Positions 7,821 to 14,838 of a stretch of 27,380 nt of DNA are shown piece by piece. Source of the DNA: Streptosporangiaceae bacterium (GTDB lineage: Bacteria > Actinomycetota > Actinomycetes > Streptosporangiales > Streptosporangiaceae); assembly GCA_025934635.1 (NCBI GenBank), contig JAICWX010000090.1, positions 1 through 27,380 of the forward strand. The letters run 5' to 3'. The notes beneath the pieces were generated by a model that saw only the letters and a list, made by a program, of their open reading frames with translations, did not search any database and was not told where the DNA came from. The position numbers were made by a program, and so were the translations under genes. Every line of letters starts with the position of its first letter. Position 1 is the first letter of the stretch.

Positions 7821-7846
7821 CCGAATACATTCGTCACCGCGTGACG
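7800..7846. promoter_or_regulatory. Twin operator, probable MftR binding sites
   Basis: Two dyads share the same half sites: GTCACAAGGTGAC (7800-7812) and GTCACCGCGTGAC (7833-7845, extended by one C/G pair to 7832-7846). They are 33 bp apart, about three helical turns, so both sites face the same side of the helix. The first lies between the -35 and -10 boxes and the second just after the predicted transcription start. This is the expected layout for repression of the divergent mftR/mftA region by a TetR-type dimer. That MftR is the binder is inferred from position. Confidence 0.6.
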
Positions 7847-7917
7847 GAAATAGTAACGCCGCGCCTCTGGTCCGTATCTGCGCAGCTGGGCCCGTGTTGA
7901 ACAGGTGGGAGAGTGTC

Positions 7918-8037
7918 ATGAGCGAACGTACCGCGACCGCTGACATCACCGAGGCCCCCGTGGAAGAACCCGAGCTGACGGACGCCGACCTGCTGGTCGA
8001 AGAGGTATCCATCGACGGCATGTGCGGTGTCTACTGA
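7918..8037 (+). CDS. mftA: Mycofactocin precursor peptide MftA
   Basis: A 39-residue ribosomal precursor ending in IDGMCGVY, the family's diagnostic C-terminus. An acidic leader (Glu/Asp-rich, residues 9-30) precedes it. In the known pathway, MftB holds the leader and the radical-SAM enzyme MftC decarboxylates and crosslinks the terminal Val38-Tyr39. Further steps make the redox cofactor mycofactocin from those two residues. ATG at 7918 is preceded by GGGAGAG (7908-7913). The stop is 7 nt before mftB. All residues of the core are intact, so the gene should be functional. Confidence 0.97.
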   Translation: MSERTATADITEAPVEEPELTDADLLVEEVSIDGMCGVY

Positions 8038-8044
8038 GGTACTG

Positions 8045-8335
8045 ATGCCAGCCACCCGGGCCGGGTTCGACCTCGACCGCCCCTGGCAGCTGCACCCGCA
8101 GGTGTCGGTGCGCCCGGAACGGTTCGGGGCGCTGCTGTATCACTTCGGCACCCGGCGCCTGTCGTTCCTGAAGAGCCCGGCCCTGCTCACCGTGGTCAGC
8201 GCGCTCGGTGACGCCCCCAGCGCGCGGGCCGCCTGCCGGGACGCGGGCGTGACCGAGGCCGAGCTGCCCACCTACGCCGCCGCCCTGGGAACGCTGGCCG
8301 CCTCCCAGATGATCCGTGCCCGGGAGGCCTCGTGA
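8045..8335 (+). CDS. mftB: Mycofactocin chaperone MftB (RiPP recognition element)
   Basis: A 96-residue PqqD-like protein that binds the MftA leader and presents the peptide to MftC. Characteristic sequence includes the N-terminal WQLHPQVSVRPERFGALLYHFGTRRLSFL, followed by a helical region. The ATG at 8045 is preferred: GAGGT lies 4 nt upstream across the mftA stop. The in-frame GTG at 8027 would lie inside mftA. The gene overlaps mftC by four bases (GTGA), showing tight coupling of the two maturation proteins. Confidence 0.95.
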   Translation: MPATRAGFDLDRPWQLHPQVSVRPERFGALLYHFGTRRLSFLKSPALLTVVSALGDAPSARAACRDAGVTEAELPTYAAALGTLAASQMIRAREAS

Positions 8336-9525
8336 CAGTACCGGCCCTGGTCGAGCAGTTCCAGTACGGCCTGGACGCCCCCATCTGCCTGACCTGGGAG
8401 CTGACCTACGCCTGCAACCTGTCCTGCGTTCACTGCCTGTCCAGCTCGGGCCGCCGCGATCCGCGCGAGCTGAGCACCGCCGAGTGCAAGGCGGTGATCG
8501 ACGAGCTGGAGCGGATGCAGGTCTTCTACGTGAACATCGGCGGCGGCGAGCCGACCGTCCGGCCCGACTTCTGGGAGCTGGTCGACTACGCCACCGCCCA
8601 CCACGTCGGAGTGAAGTTCTCCACCAACGGCGTGAAGATCACCTCCGGACGAGCCCGCCAGCTGGCCGCCAGCGACTACGTCGACGTGCAGATATCCCTG
8701 GACGGGGCCACCGCCGCGGTCAACGACGCGGTGCGCGGCCCCGGTTCCTACGCCACCGCGCTGCGGGCGATGGAGCACCTGGCCGCCGCGGGATTCCGCG
8801 GGTTCAAGCTCTCCGTGGTCGTGACCAGGCAGAACGCCGGGCAGCTGGATGAGTTCAAGGCGATCGCCGACCGGTTCGGCGCGCAGCTGCGGCTGACCCG
8901 GCTGCGACCCTCGGGCCGCGGCGCCGACGTGTGGGACGAGCTGCACCCCACCGCGGCCCAGCAGCGGCAGCTCTACGACTGGCTGGTGGCCCGCGGCGAG
9001 CAGGTGCTGACCGGCGACTCGTTCTTCCACCTGGCCGCCTACGGGGAACCGCTGCCCGGCCTCAACCTGTGCGGCGCGGGCCGGGTGGTCTGCCTGATCG
9101 ACCCGGTGGGCGACGTGTACGCCTGCCCGTTCGCCATCCACGACAGCTTCCTGGCGGGCAACGTCCGCGGCCCCGGCGGCTTCGCCACCGTGTGGCGGGA
9201 GTCGGAGCTGTTCGCACGTCTGCGCCGGCCGCAGACCGGGGGCGCCTGCCAGTCGTGCTCGGCCTATGACTCCTGCCGCGGCGGGTGCATGGCGGCCAAG
9301 TTCTTCACCGGGCTGCCGCTGGACGGCCCCGACCCGGAGTGCGTCAAGGGCCACGGCGAGCAGGCCCTGGCCCGGCTCGGCGCGGGGACGGCCGCCCCGC
9401 CTGCGCCCCGGCCCTCCGGCGATCACTCGCACCGGACTCAGCCAGTATCCGTGACGATCAGCCGGCGTCCGCCGGACTCAGCCTGCAACGAGAGCCCCCT
9501 AGCCGGGTTCAGCCCCGGCGGCTAA
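8332..9525 (+). CDS. mftC: Mycofactocin radical SAM maturase MftC
   Basis: A 397-residue radical-SAM/SPASM enzyme. The SAM-binding [4Fe-4S] cluster cysteines are C28, C32 and C35 (CNLSCVHC), followed by GGGEP (70-74). SPASM-domain cysteines for auxiliary clusters include C247, C254, C265, C306, C309, C315, C319 and C337. It oxidatively decarboxylates the C-terminal tyrosine of MftA and then joins it to the neighbouring valine. The GTG start overlaps the mftB stop. The tail after residue 345 is proline-rich and ends with a CNESPL motif and a short extra piece. mftD, mftE and mftF, which usually follow, are not here; the next gene is an SDR dehydrogenase 99 bp downstream. Confidence 0.96.
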   Translation: MTVPALVEQFQYGLDAPICLTWELTYACNLSCVHCLSSSGRRDPRELSTAECKAVIDELERMQVFYVNIGGGEPTVRPDFWELVDYATAHHVGVKFSTNGVKITSGRARQLAASDYVDVQISLDGATAAVNDAVRGPGSYATALRAMEHLAAAGFRGFKLSVVVTRQNAGQLDEFKAIADRFGAQLRLTRLRPSGRGADVWDELHPTAAQQRQLYDWLVARGEQVLTGDSFFHLAAYGEPLPGLNLCGAGRVVCLIDPVGDVYACPFAIHDSFLAGNVRGPGGFATVWRESELFARLRRPQTGGACQSCSAYDSCRGGCMAAKFFTGLPLDGPDPECVKGHGEQALARLGAGTAAPPAPRPSGDHSHRTQPVSVTISRRPPDSACNESPLAGFSPGG

Positions 9526-9543
9526 TCCCGGCCCCGCTTCTTG

Positions 9544-9583
9544 GTCTGCAGTTTTGGTCGTCATAGCAACCAAAACTGCAGAC
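9544..9583. promoter_or_regulatory. Perfect 15-bp inverted repeat between mftC and the SDR cluster
   Basis: GTCTGCAGTTTTGGT (9544-9558) and its exact complement (9569-9583) flank a 10-bp spacer. No T-tract follows, so an intrinsic terminator is doubtful. TTGGTC (9541-9546) and TAGCAA (9564-9569), 17 bp apart, make a weak promoter overlapping the repeat, which suits an operator controlling the six-gene SDR/MoxR/VWA run. The AT-rich core stands out from its surroundings. Confidence 0.6.
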
Positions 9584-9624
9584 AATCGCCACTGAATGTG
9601 ATCGAAGTGAAAGGAGCCAACGGC

Positions 9625-10446
9625 GTGGCAGGCAAGCTCGAGGGCAAGGTCGCCTTCATCACCGGCGCCGCGCGCGGGCAGGGACGCAGCCACGCGATCC
9701 GGCTGGCCCAGGAGGGCGCCGACATCATCGCGGTCGACCTCTGCGGCCAGATCGCCAGCGTCGCCTACCCGATGGCCACCCCCGCGGACCTGGCCGAGAC
9801 CGTCAAGGACGTCGAGGCGCTCGACCGGCGGATCGTGGCCCGCCAGGCCGACGTGCGGGACGAGGCCGGCCTGCGCGCGGCGTTCGAGGCGGGCGTGGCC
9901 GAGCTCGGCCCGGTCGACATCGTGCTGGCCAACGCGGGCATCGCGCCGATGTCGCTGGGCGAGGAGCGGCACGAGGCCTGGCAGGACGTGATCGACGTCA
10001 ACCTCACCGGCGTGTTCAACACGGTGGAGACCGCGATCCCGTCGATGGTCGAGCGGGGCGCGGGCGGCGCGATCGTGCTGACCAGCTCCACCGCCGGCAT
10101 CACCGGGATCGGGGGGCCCACCCGCGGCGGGCTGGGCTACACCGCCTCCAAGCACGGCGTGGTCGGCCTGATGCGCTCCTACGCCAACTCGCTGGCCCCG
10201 CACCGCATCCGGGTCAACAGCGTCCACCCCACCGGGGTGAACACCCCGATGGTGGTGAACGAGATCATGCAGGCCTGGCTGGCCGAAGACCCGAGCCTGT
10301 CGGACGCGATGGCCAACGCGCTCCCGGTCGACATGATCGAGGCGGTGGACGTCTCCAACGCGATCCTGTGGCTGGTCTCCGACGACGCCCGGTTCATCAC
10401 CGGCGTCACGCTACCCGTCGACGCGGGCTTCACGGTGAAGAAGTAG
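9625..10446 (+). CDS. Mycofactocin-coupled SDR dehydrogenase, copy 1
   Basis: A 273-residue short-chain dehydrogenase. The N-terminus ([17 protein letters not shown], then [11 protein letters not shown]) and the following insert ([19 protein letters not shown]) match the mycofactocin-coupled SDR subfamily (TIGR03971 type). Members are thought to hold NAD(H) tightly and pass electrons to mycofactocin instead of exchanging the nucleotide. NAD-binding GAARGQG is at residues 14-20, NAG at 103-105, and the catalytic Tyr172/Lys176 in YTASK. It should oxidise a secondary or cyclic alcohol; the substrate is unknown. GTG at 9625 is chosen for AAGGAG at 9611-9616. An upstream start inside the inverted repeat is rejected. 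It overlaps the next SDR by one base. Confidence 0.93.
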   Translation: MAGKLEGKVAFITGAARGQGRSHAIRLAQEGADIIAVDLCGQIASVAYPMATPADLAETVKDVEALDRRIVARQADVRDEAGLRAAFEAGVAELGPVDIVLANAGIAPMSLGEERHEAWQDVIDVNLTGVFNTVETAIPSMVERGAGGAIVLTSSTAGITGIGGPTRGGLGYTASKHGVVGLMRSYANSLAPHRIRVNSVHPTGVNTPMVVNEIMQAWLAEDPSLSDAMANALPVDMIEAVDVSNAILWLVSDDARFITGVTLPVDAGFTVKK

Positions 10447-10571
10447 TGGCGGGACGGGTGGCGGGCAAGGTCGCCTTCATCACCGGCGCCGCGCGCGGGC
10501 AGGGCCGCAGCCACGCGCTGCGGCTGGCCCAGGAGGGCGCCGACATCATCGCGGTCGACCTGTGCGGCCAG
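9643..10571 (+). repeat. Direct repeat of the 5' ends of the two tandem SDR genes
   Basis: Blocks 9643-9750 and 10464-10571 (108 bp each) are aligned without gaps and differ at only four positions by my count. They encode the NAD-binding end of the two SDR proteins. The rest of the genes is clearly more diverged, so either recent gene conversion or strong selection after tandem duplication has kept these blocks alike. The listed span runs from the first block to the end of the second. Confidence 0.85.
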
Positions 10572-11282
10572 GTAGCGAGCGTGCCGTACGCGATGTCGAC
10601 CCCGGAGGACCTGGCCGAGACGGTCTCCGAGGTCGAGGCGCTGGACCGGCGCATCGTCGCCACCCAGGCCGACGTGCGCGACTACGGCGCGGTCAAGGCG
10701 GCCGTGGCGGACGGGGTGGCCCAGCTCGGGCGGCTGGACATCGTCGCGGCCAACGCCGGCATCTTCAGCTTCGGCTCGCTGGCGGAGCTCGACGACACGA
10801 CCTGGCAGGACATGATCGACATCAACCTGACCGGCGTCTGGCACGCGGTCAAGGCGACGATCCCGCACCTGCGGGCGGCGGGCGGCGGCTCGATCATCTT
10901 GACCAGTTCCACCGCCGGGCTGATGGCCATGCCCCACATCGGGCACTACACCTCGGCCAAGCACGGCGTGGTCGGGCTGATGCGGACCCTGGCCCTGGAG
11001 CTGGCGCCCGACATGATCCGGGTCAACAGCGTGCACCCCACCGCCGTCGACACCGACATGATCCAGAACTCCGCCACCTACGAGCTGTTCGCCGCCGACC
11101 TGCCCGCGGCCGAACGGACCCGGGACGTCGTGGGCGCCCGGTTCGCCGAGCTCAACGCGCTGCCCATCCCGTGGGTCGACCCGGTCGACATCTCCAATGC
11201 GGTGCTCTGGCTGGCCTCGGACGAGTCGCGCTACGTCACCGGCGTCACGCTGCCCATCGACGCGGGCTCGCTCATCAAATGA
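10446..11282 (+). CDS. Mycofactocin-coupled SDR dehydrogenase, copy 2
   Basis: A 278-residue paralogue of the preceding gene with the same mycofactocin-coupled SDR marks: [17 protein letters not shown], the extended insert STPEDLAETVSEVEALDRR, NAG, and catalytic YTSAK. It differs in the substrate-binding region after the catalytic residues (AADLPAAERTRDVVGARF has no close match in copy 1), so it probably takes a different alcohol or ketone. The GTG start overlaps the stop of copy 1 (TAGTG). The end overlaps the MoxR gene (ATGA). Such overlaps suggest coordinated translation. It may form a heteromer with copy 1 or act separately; sequence does not decide. Confidence 0.93.
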   Translation: MAGRVAGKVAFITGAARGQGRSHALRLAQEGADIIAVDLCGQVASVPYAMSTPEDLAETVSEVEALDRRIVATQADVRDYGAVKAAVADGVAQLGRLDIVAANAGIFSFGSLAELDDTTWQDMIDINLTGVWHAVKATIPHLRAAGGGSIILTSSTAGLMAMPHIGHYTSAKHGVVGLMRTLALELAPDMIRVNSVHPTAVDTDMIQNSATYELFAADLPAAERTRDVVGARFAELNALPIPWVDPVDISNAVLWLASDESRYVTGVTLPIDAGSLIK

Positions 11283-12196
11283 CCCAGGGTTCTGAGCTCG
11301 CGGCCACGTACGACCGGGTCGCCGCGCACCTGGTCGGCCGCGAGCGCGAGCTGACGCTGGTGCTCGCGGCGGTGGCCGCGGGCCGGGACATCGTCCTGGA
11401 GGGACCGCCCGGGACCAGCAAGAGCACCCTGCTGCGGGCCATCACGGCCGAGTGGGGCATCCCGCTGGTCTTCGTCGAGGGCAACGCCGACCTCACCCCG
11501 GCCAAGCTGGTCGGCCACCACAACCCGGCCCGGGTGCTGCGCGAGGACTACAGCCCGGACAACTTCGTGGACGGGCCGCTGCTGCGGGCCATGCGCGCGG
11601 GCGGCTTCCTGTACATCGAGGAGTTCAACCGGGCCCCCGAGGACACCATCAACACGCTGCTCACCGCGATGGCCGAACGCCAGGTCACGGTGCCCACGGC
11701 CGGGACCGTGACCGCGGCCGCGACGTTCCGCGTCATCGCGTCGATGAACCCGTACGACAACGTGGGCACCACCCGTTTGTCCACATCGGTGCATGACCGG
11801 ATCTGCCGCCTGGCCGTCGGCTACCAGGACGCGGCGGCCGAGAAGGGCATCGTGGCGCTGCGCGCACCGCTACCGGAGCTAGCCGCCGACGTGTACGAGC
11901 GCCTGACCGGCGACGCCGTGGTCGTTACCCGGGCCACCCGTGAGCACCCGGACATCCGGCAGGGCAGCAGCGTGCGCGGTGCCATCGATCTCACCTTGAT
12001 CGCCGGCCAGCTGTTCGCCCTGCGCGGGACGGCGGCCGCCGAGGAGTATCCCGAGCTGGTGTACGACGCCATGGTGGTCGCCCTGTCCGGGCGGATCTTC
12101 CTGGACGAGACCGTCGACACGACGCCCGAGGCGGTGCTGCGGCAGATCTGGGAGGACCAGTTCATCCTGACCCCCGCCACGGCAGCGCCTGGTTGA
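11279..12196 (+). CDS. MoxR/CbbQ-type AAA+ ATPase
   Basis: A 305-residue AAA+ protein. Walker A is GPPGTSKST (42-50), Walker B is FLYIEEFNRA (110-119, with Glu114/Glu115), and sensor 1 is Asn157 in VIASMNPYDN. Overall it matches the MoxR branch, whose members work with a VWA partner to insert metals or cofactors into, or reactivate, target enzymes (examples known from the family: CbbQ/CbbO for Rubisco, CoxD/CoxE for CO dehydrogenase). The ATG start overlaps the stop of SDR copy 2, and the VWA gene follows after 6 nt. Placement between mycofactocin-type SDRs suggests they are its clients; this is inference. Confidence 0.92.
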   Translation: MTQGSELAATYDRVAAHLVGRERELTLVLAAVAAGRDIVLEGPPGTSKSTLLRAITAEWGIPLVFVEGNADLTPAKLVGHHNPARVLREDYSPDNFVDGPLLRAMRAGGFLYIEEFNRAPEDTINTLLTAMAERQVTVPTAGTVTAAATFRVIASMNPYDNVGTTRLSTSVHDRICRLAVGYQDAAAEKGIVALRAPLPELAADVYERLTGDAVVVTRATREHPDIRQGSSVRGAIDLTLIAGQLFALRGTAAAEEYPELVYDAMVVALSGRIFLDETVDTTPEAVLRQIWEDQFILTPATAAPG

Positions 12197-12202
12197 AGGA
12201 CA

Positions 12203-13174
12203 GTGGAGGCGGATTCGCCGCTGAGAAAGCCGCGGCCCCAGGCTCCGCTCAGGCGCCGGCCCAAGCAGCTCGACACCGAGCCCCGGCTGCTCGAGGCCGC
12301 CCCCGCGGGCACCGGCGGCGCGGGCGGCCTGGTCGTGCCCGGCCGCAGCGGCCGCGGACCCCGGCGGACGCCCCCGCCGGGCAGGGCCGGGCCCACGGTG
12401 ACCGACGATCAGGGCACGCTGGCCGCCATCGCCGGCGGCGAGCTCACCGCCGACCCGGAGACCGTCCGGCGGGCCCGGCAGATCGCCACCCGGCTGGCCA
12501 TGCCCCGGCCGCGGCGCGACCCCAGCGCCCGGCGCGGCGCCGGCGAGCTGGCCAGCCTGCGCTACCGGGACGGCTCGGATGACATCGACCTGGACCGGAC
12601 CGTGGCCCAGCTGGTCGAGCATCCGCTGCCGGACGAGGACGACATCTTCGTGCGGGAACGGGTCAGGACCCGGCGCAGCGTGCTGCTCCTGGTCGACGTG
12701 TCCGGCTCGATGCGCGGCGAGCGGATCCGCACCGCCGCCGCCACCGTCGGCGCGCTGGCCGCCGAGCTGAGCCGCGACGACCTGGCGGTGGTGGCGTTCT
12801 GGTCCGACGCGGCGATCCTGGGCCGGCTCGGCCAGCATGTCCCGCCCTTGGTGCTGCTCGATACGATGCTGCGTATCCCGGCGAAGGGGCTGACGAACAT
12901 CGCTTTCCCGCTTCAGGTCGCGGCGCGCGAGCTGGCCCGGGTACCGGCCCGGGACGCCCGGGCCGTGCTGCTCTCGGACTGCGTGCACAACGCCGGCCCC
13001 GACCCGCGTCCGTTCGCGGCCCGGCTGCCGCGGCTCGACGTGCTGTTCGACACGGCGGGCGAGCAGGACGCCGACCTCGCCCGTGACCTGGCCCGGCTCG
13101 GCCGCGGCCGGCTGCGCCGGATCGGCGCCTACACCGACGTCGCGCCCGCCCTGGGCGCGATCTTCACCAACTGA
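12203..13174 (+). CDS. VWA-domain protein, MoxR partner (CoxE-like)
   Basis: A 323-residue protein. The first 110 residues are basic, Pro/Gly-rich and probably disordered. A VWA domain follows from about residue 158, with the metal-ion-dependent adhesion site visible as DVSGS (Asp165-Ser169), Thr231 in GLTN and Asp259 in LLSDC, so metal binding looks intact. In MoxR systems the VWA protein links the ATPase to its client. No signal peptide or membrane anchor is visible, so it acts in the cytosol. GTG at 12203 follows GAAGGA. It sits between the MoxR ATPase and the ABM-domain gene in the same transcript. Confidence 0.88.
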   Translation: MEADSPLRKPRPQAPLRRRPKQLDTEPRLLEAAPAGTGGAGGLVVPGRSGRGPRRTPPPGRAGPTVTDDQGTLAAIAGGELTADPETVRRARQIATRLAMPRPRRDPSARRGAGELASLRYRDGSDDIDLDRTVAQLVEHPLPDEDDIFVRERVRTRRSVLLLVDVSGSMRGERIRTAAATVGALAAELSRDDLAVVAFWSDAAILGRLGQHVPPLVLLDTMLRIPAKGLTNIAFPLQVAARELARVPARDARAVLLSDCVHNAGPDPRPFAARLPRLDVLFDTAGEQDADLARDLARLGRGRLRRIGAYTDVAPALGAIFTN

Positions 13175-13187
13175 AGGAGCACCTGAC

Positions 13188-13496
13188 GTGTCCGTTGTCG
13201 TCGTCGCCACGATCATCCCGCTGCCCGAGCACCGCGACGCGGTCATCGCCGCCTTCACCGAGACCATCCCCGCGGTGCACGCCGAAGACGGCTGCGAGCT
13301 CTACGCGCTGCACCAGAACGAGGACCGGCTGATCATGGTCGAGAAGTGGGCCAGCGGCGAGGCGCTGCGCACGCACAGCAAGGGCGCGGCCCTGACCGCC
13401 ATGGGCCCCAAGATCGCGGGCAAGACCACCGGGGCGCCCGACGTCGTCGTGCTGCACGCGGTGCCGGCCGGTGACCAGGCTAAAGGCCAGCTGTGA
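13188..13496 (+). CDS. ABM-domain protein (YgiN-like putative monooxygenase)
   Basis: A 102-residue protein with the antibiotic biosynthesis monooxygenase (dimeric ferredoxin-like) fold. It has a beta strand VVVVATIIPLPEHRDAVIAAF, then the EDGCELYALHQNEDRLIMVEKWAS core typical of the family. Some relatives are cofactor-free quinol oxygenases; others have unknown roles, so a specific reaction is not claimed. GTG at 13188 follows AAGGAG (13174-13179). It overlaps the third SDR by four bases (GTGA). Placement in the SDR/MoxR/VWA run suggests a role in the same pathway, perhaps oxidation of the dehydrogenase product. Confidence 0.85.
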   Translation: MSVVVVATIIPLPEHRDAVIAAFTETIPAVHAEDGCELYALHQNEDRLIMVEKWASGEALRTHSKGAALTAMGPKIAGKTTGAPDVVVLHAVPAGDQAKGQL

Positions 13497-14284
13497 CCGA
13501 TGCCCCCCGGGTCGCGCTGGTCACCGGCGCGGCCCGGGGCATCGGCGCGGCCGCGGTCGCGGCGCTGGCGGCGGGCGGCTGGCGGGTCGTCGCCACCGAC
13601 CGGTGCGCCGACGACCCGGCCCTGCCGTACCCGCTGGGCACCCGGGCCGAGCTCGACCAGGTAGTGAAGGCAGCCGGTAACGGGGTCGTCGCGGCCGAGG
13701 CCGACACCAGGGACCCGGACGCGCTGGCCGCCGCGGTGCGACTGGCCGAGGAGCGCTGGGGCGGCCTCGACGCGGCGGTCGCGGCCGCGGGCGTGATCGC
13801 GGGCGGGGTGCCGGCCTGGCAGGTCCCGGCCGCCCAGGAGCAGGCGGTGCTCGACATCGACCTCGGCGGCGTGCTGACCCTGGCCCGGGTGGCGGTGCCG
13901 GCCCTGCTGCGCCGCCCGGAACCGCGGCGCGGCCGCTTCCTGGCCGTCGCCTCGGCCGCGGCCACCCGCGGCCTGCCCATGCTCGCCGCCTACTGCGCCG
14001 CCAAGGCGGGCGTGGCCGGCTTCATCCGGGCCCTGGCCACCGAACTCGGCGGCACCGGCGTGACCGCCAACGCCGTCAGCCCCGGCTCGACCGCGACCCC
14101 CATCCTGGACGAGAGCGCGCGCCTGTACGACCTGCCCGCGGCGGGCGCGTTCGCCGCGCAGCAGCCGCTCGGGCGGCTGCTCGAGCCGGCCGAGGTGGCC
14201 GCGGTCCTCGCGTTCCTGGCCGGGGACGGCGCCAGCGCCATGACCGGCGCCGTCATCCCGGTCGACGGGGGCCTGGCCCTGTGA
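13493..14284 (+). CDS. SDR dehydrogenase of the second mycofactocin-linked subfamily
   Basis: A 263-residue short-chain dehydrogenase. VALVTGAARGIGAAAV binds the dinucleotide, with TDRCADDPALPYPLGTRAELD after it. AAAGVIAGGVPAW and the catalytic YCAAK follow. The ADDPALPYPL-to-WGGLDAAVAAAGVIAGG pattern is that of a distinct SDR group found with mycofactocin genes (TIGR04504 type as I recall it). It differs from copies 1 and 2, which have GAARGQG. It is the last gene of the six-gene run, ending 16 bp from the stop of the convergent OsmC gene. Substrate unknown. Confidence 0.9.
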   Translation: MTDAPRVALVTGAARGIGAAAVAALAAGGWRVVATDRCADDPALPYPLGTRAELDQVVKAAGNGVVAAEADTRDPDALAAAVRLAEERWGGLDAAVAAAGVIAGGVPAWQVPAAQEQAVLDIDLGGVLTLARVAVPALLRRPEPRRGRFLAVASAAATRGLPMLAAYCAAKAGVAGFIRALATELGGTGVTANAVSPGSTATPILDESARLYDLPAAGAFAAQQPLGRLLEPAEVAAVLAFLAGDGASAMTGAVIPVDGGLAL

Positions 14285-14300
14285 CTACTCCTCGGTCGCC

Positions 14301-14741
14301 CTACTCCTCAAGGGCAGCGTCCAGCGTGATGTCCACGCCGGTGAGCGCCTTGCTGACCGGGCAGCCCGCCTTCGCGGCCTGGGCGGCCTGGGCGAACTGA
14401 TCGGCGTTGATGCCGTCCACCTCGCCGCGCACGGTGAGCTTGATGCCGGTGAGCTTGAACCCGCCCGCCGGGTCCGGGCCGAGCGACACGTCGGCCTGCA
14501 CGTCGAGCGCCTGCGGGGTGCCGCCGGCCTGGGCTACCTCGTTGGACAGCGCCATGGCGAAGCAGGCGGAGTGGGCGGCGGCGATGAGCTCCTCGGGGCT
14601 GGTGAAGCCCCCGGCCTCATCCGCGGCCCGCCGGGGGAAGGACACCTCGAAGGTGGCGAGCTTGGAACTGGTCAGCTCGACCTTGCCCCCGCCATCCTGC
14701 AGGGTCCCGGTCCAGCCGGTGCGTGCGGTACGAGTCGGCAT
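14301..14741 (-). CDS. OsmC-family peroxiredoxin
   Basis: A 146-residue OsmC/Ohr-fold protein. The two redox cysteines are Cys60 in HSACFAMAL and Cys127 in AGCPVSKAL, positioned as in organic hydroperoxide reductases of this family. The early GWTGTLQDGGGKVEL strand and the FTSPEELIAAAHSAC helix are typical of the OsmC branch. It should reduce organic peroxides in the cytosol. The ATG start follows GAGGAG. It is divergent from zwf, so it may share a promoter region with this NADPH-producing enzyme, fitting an oxidative-stress role. Confidence 0.92.
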   Translation of the reverse strand: MPTRTARTGWTGTLQDGGGKVELTSSKLATFEVSFPRRAADEAGGFTSPEELIAAAHSACFAMALSNEVAQAGGTPQALDVQADVSLGPDPAGGFKLTGIKLTVRGEVDGINADQFAQAAQAAKAGCPVSKALTGVDITLDAALEE

Positions 14742-14838
14742 CGGTACTCCTCATTCTTCTTCGATCTGGCGTCTTCGGTGCAGCGTCGTCCCAACCCTAG
14801 ACCGCCGCCGGGCGGGCCCGTTACATAGGCTGGCTTGC
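14742..14838. promoter_or_regulatory. Divergent osmC-like / zwf promoter region
   Basis: A 97-bp gap. TACATA at 14822-14827 could be a -10 box for zwf. Transcription would then start about 14834, leaving only a few bases before the ATG at 14839, which has no Shine-Dalgarno, so zwf may be translated from a nearly leaderless mRNA. No clear -35 is seen. Confidence 0.35.

Noticed and set aside
7047..8021. MftR with a 324-residue length starting at 8021
   Set aside because: The extra 89 residues are low-complexity, run antisense through mftA and across the operators, and the GTG at 7754 has a strong RBS.
8332..9525. Abnormal C-terminal extension of MftC
   Set aside because: A proline-rich tail ending near CNESP seems usual for actinobacterial MftC as far as I recall; only the last few residues look extra.
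11879..13267. 462-residue minus-strand ORF under moxR/VWA
   Set aside because: Low-complexity Gly/Arg/Pro-rich antisense shadow of two clearly recognised genes.
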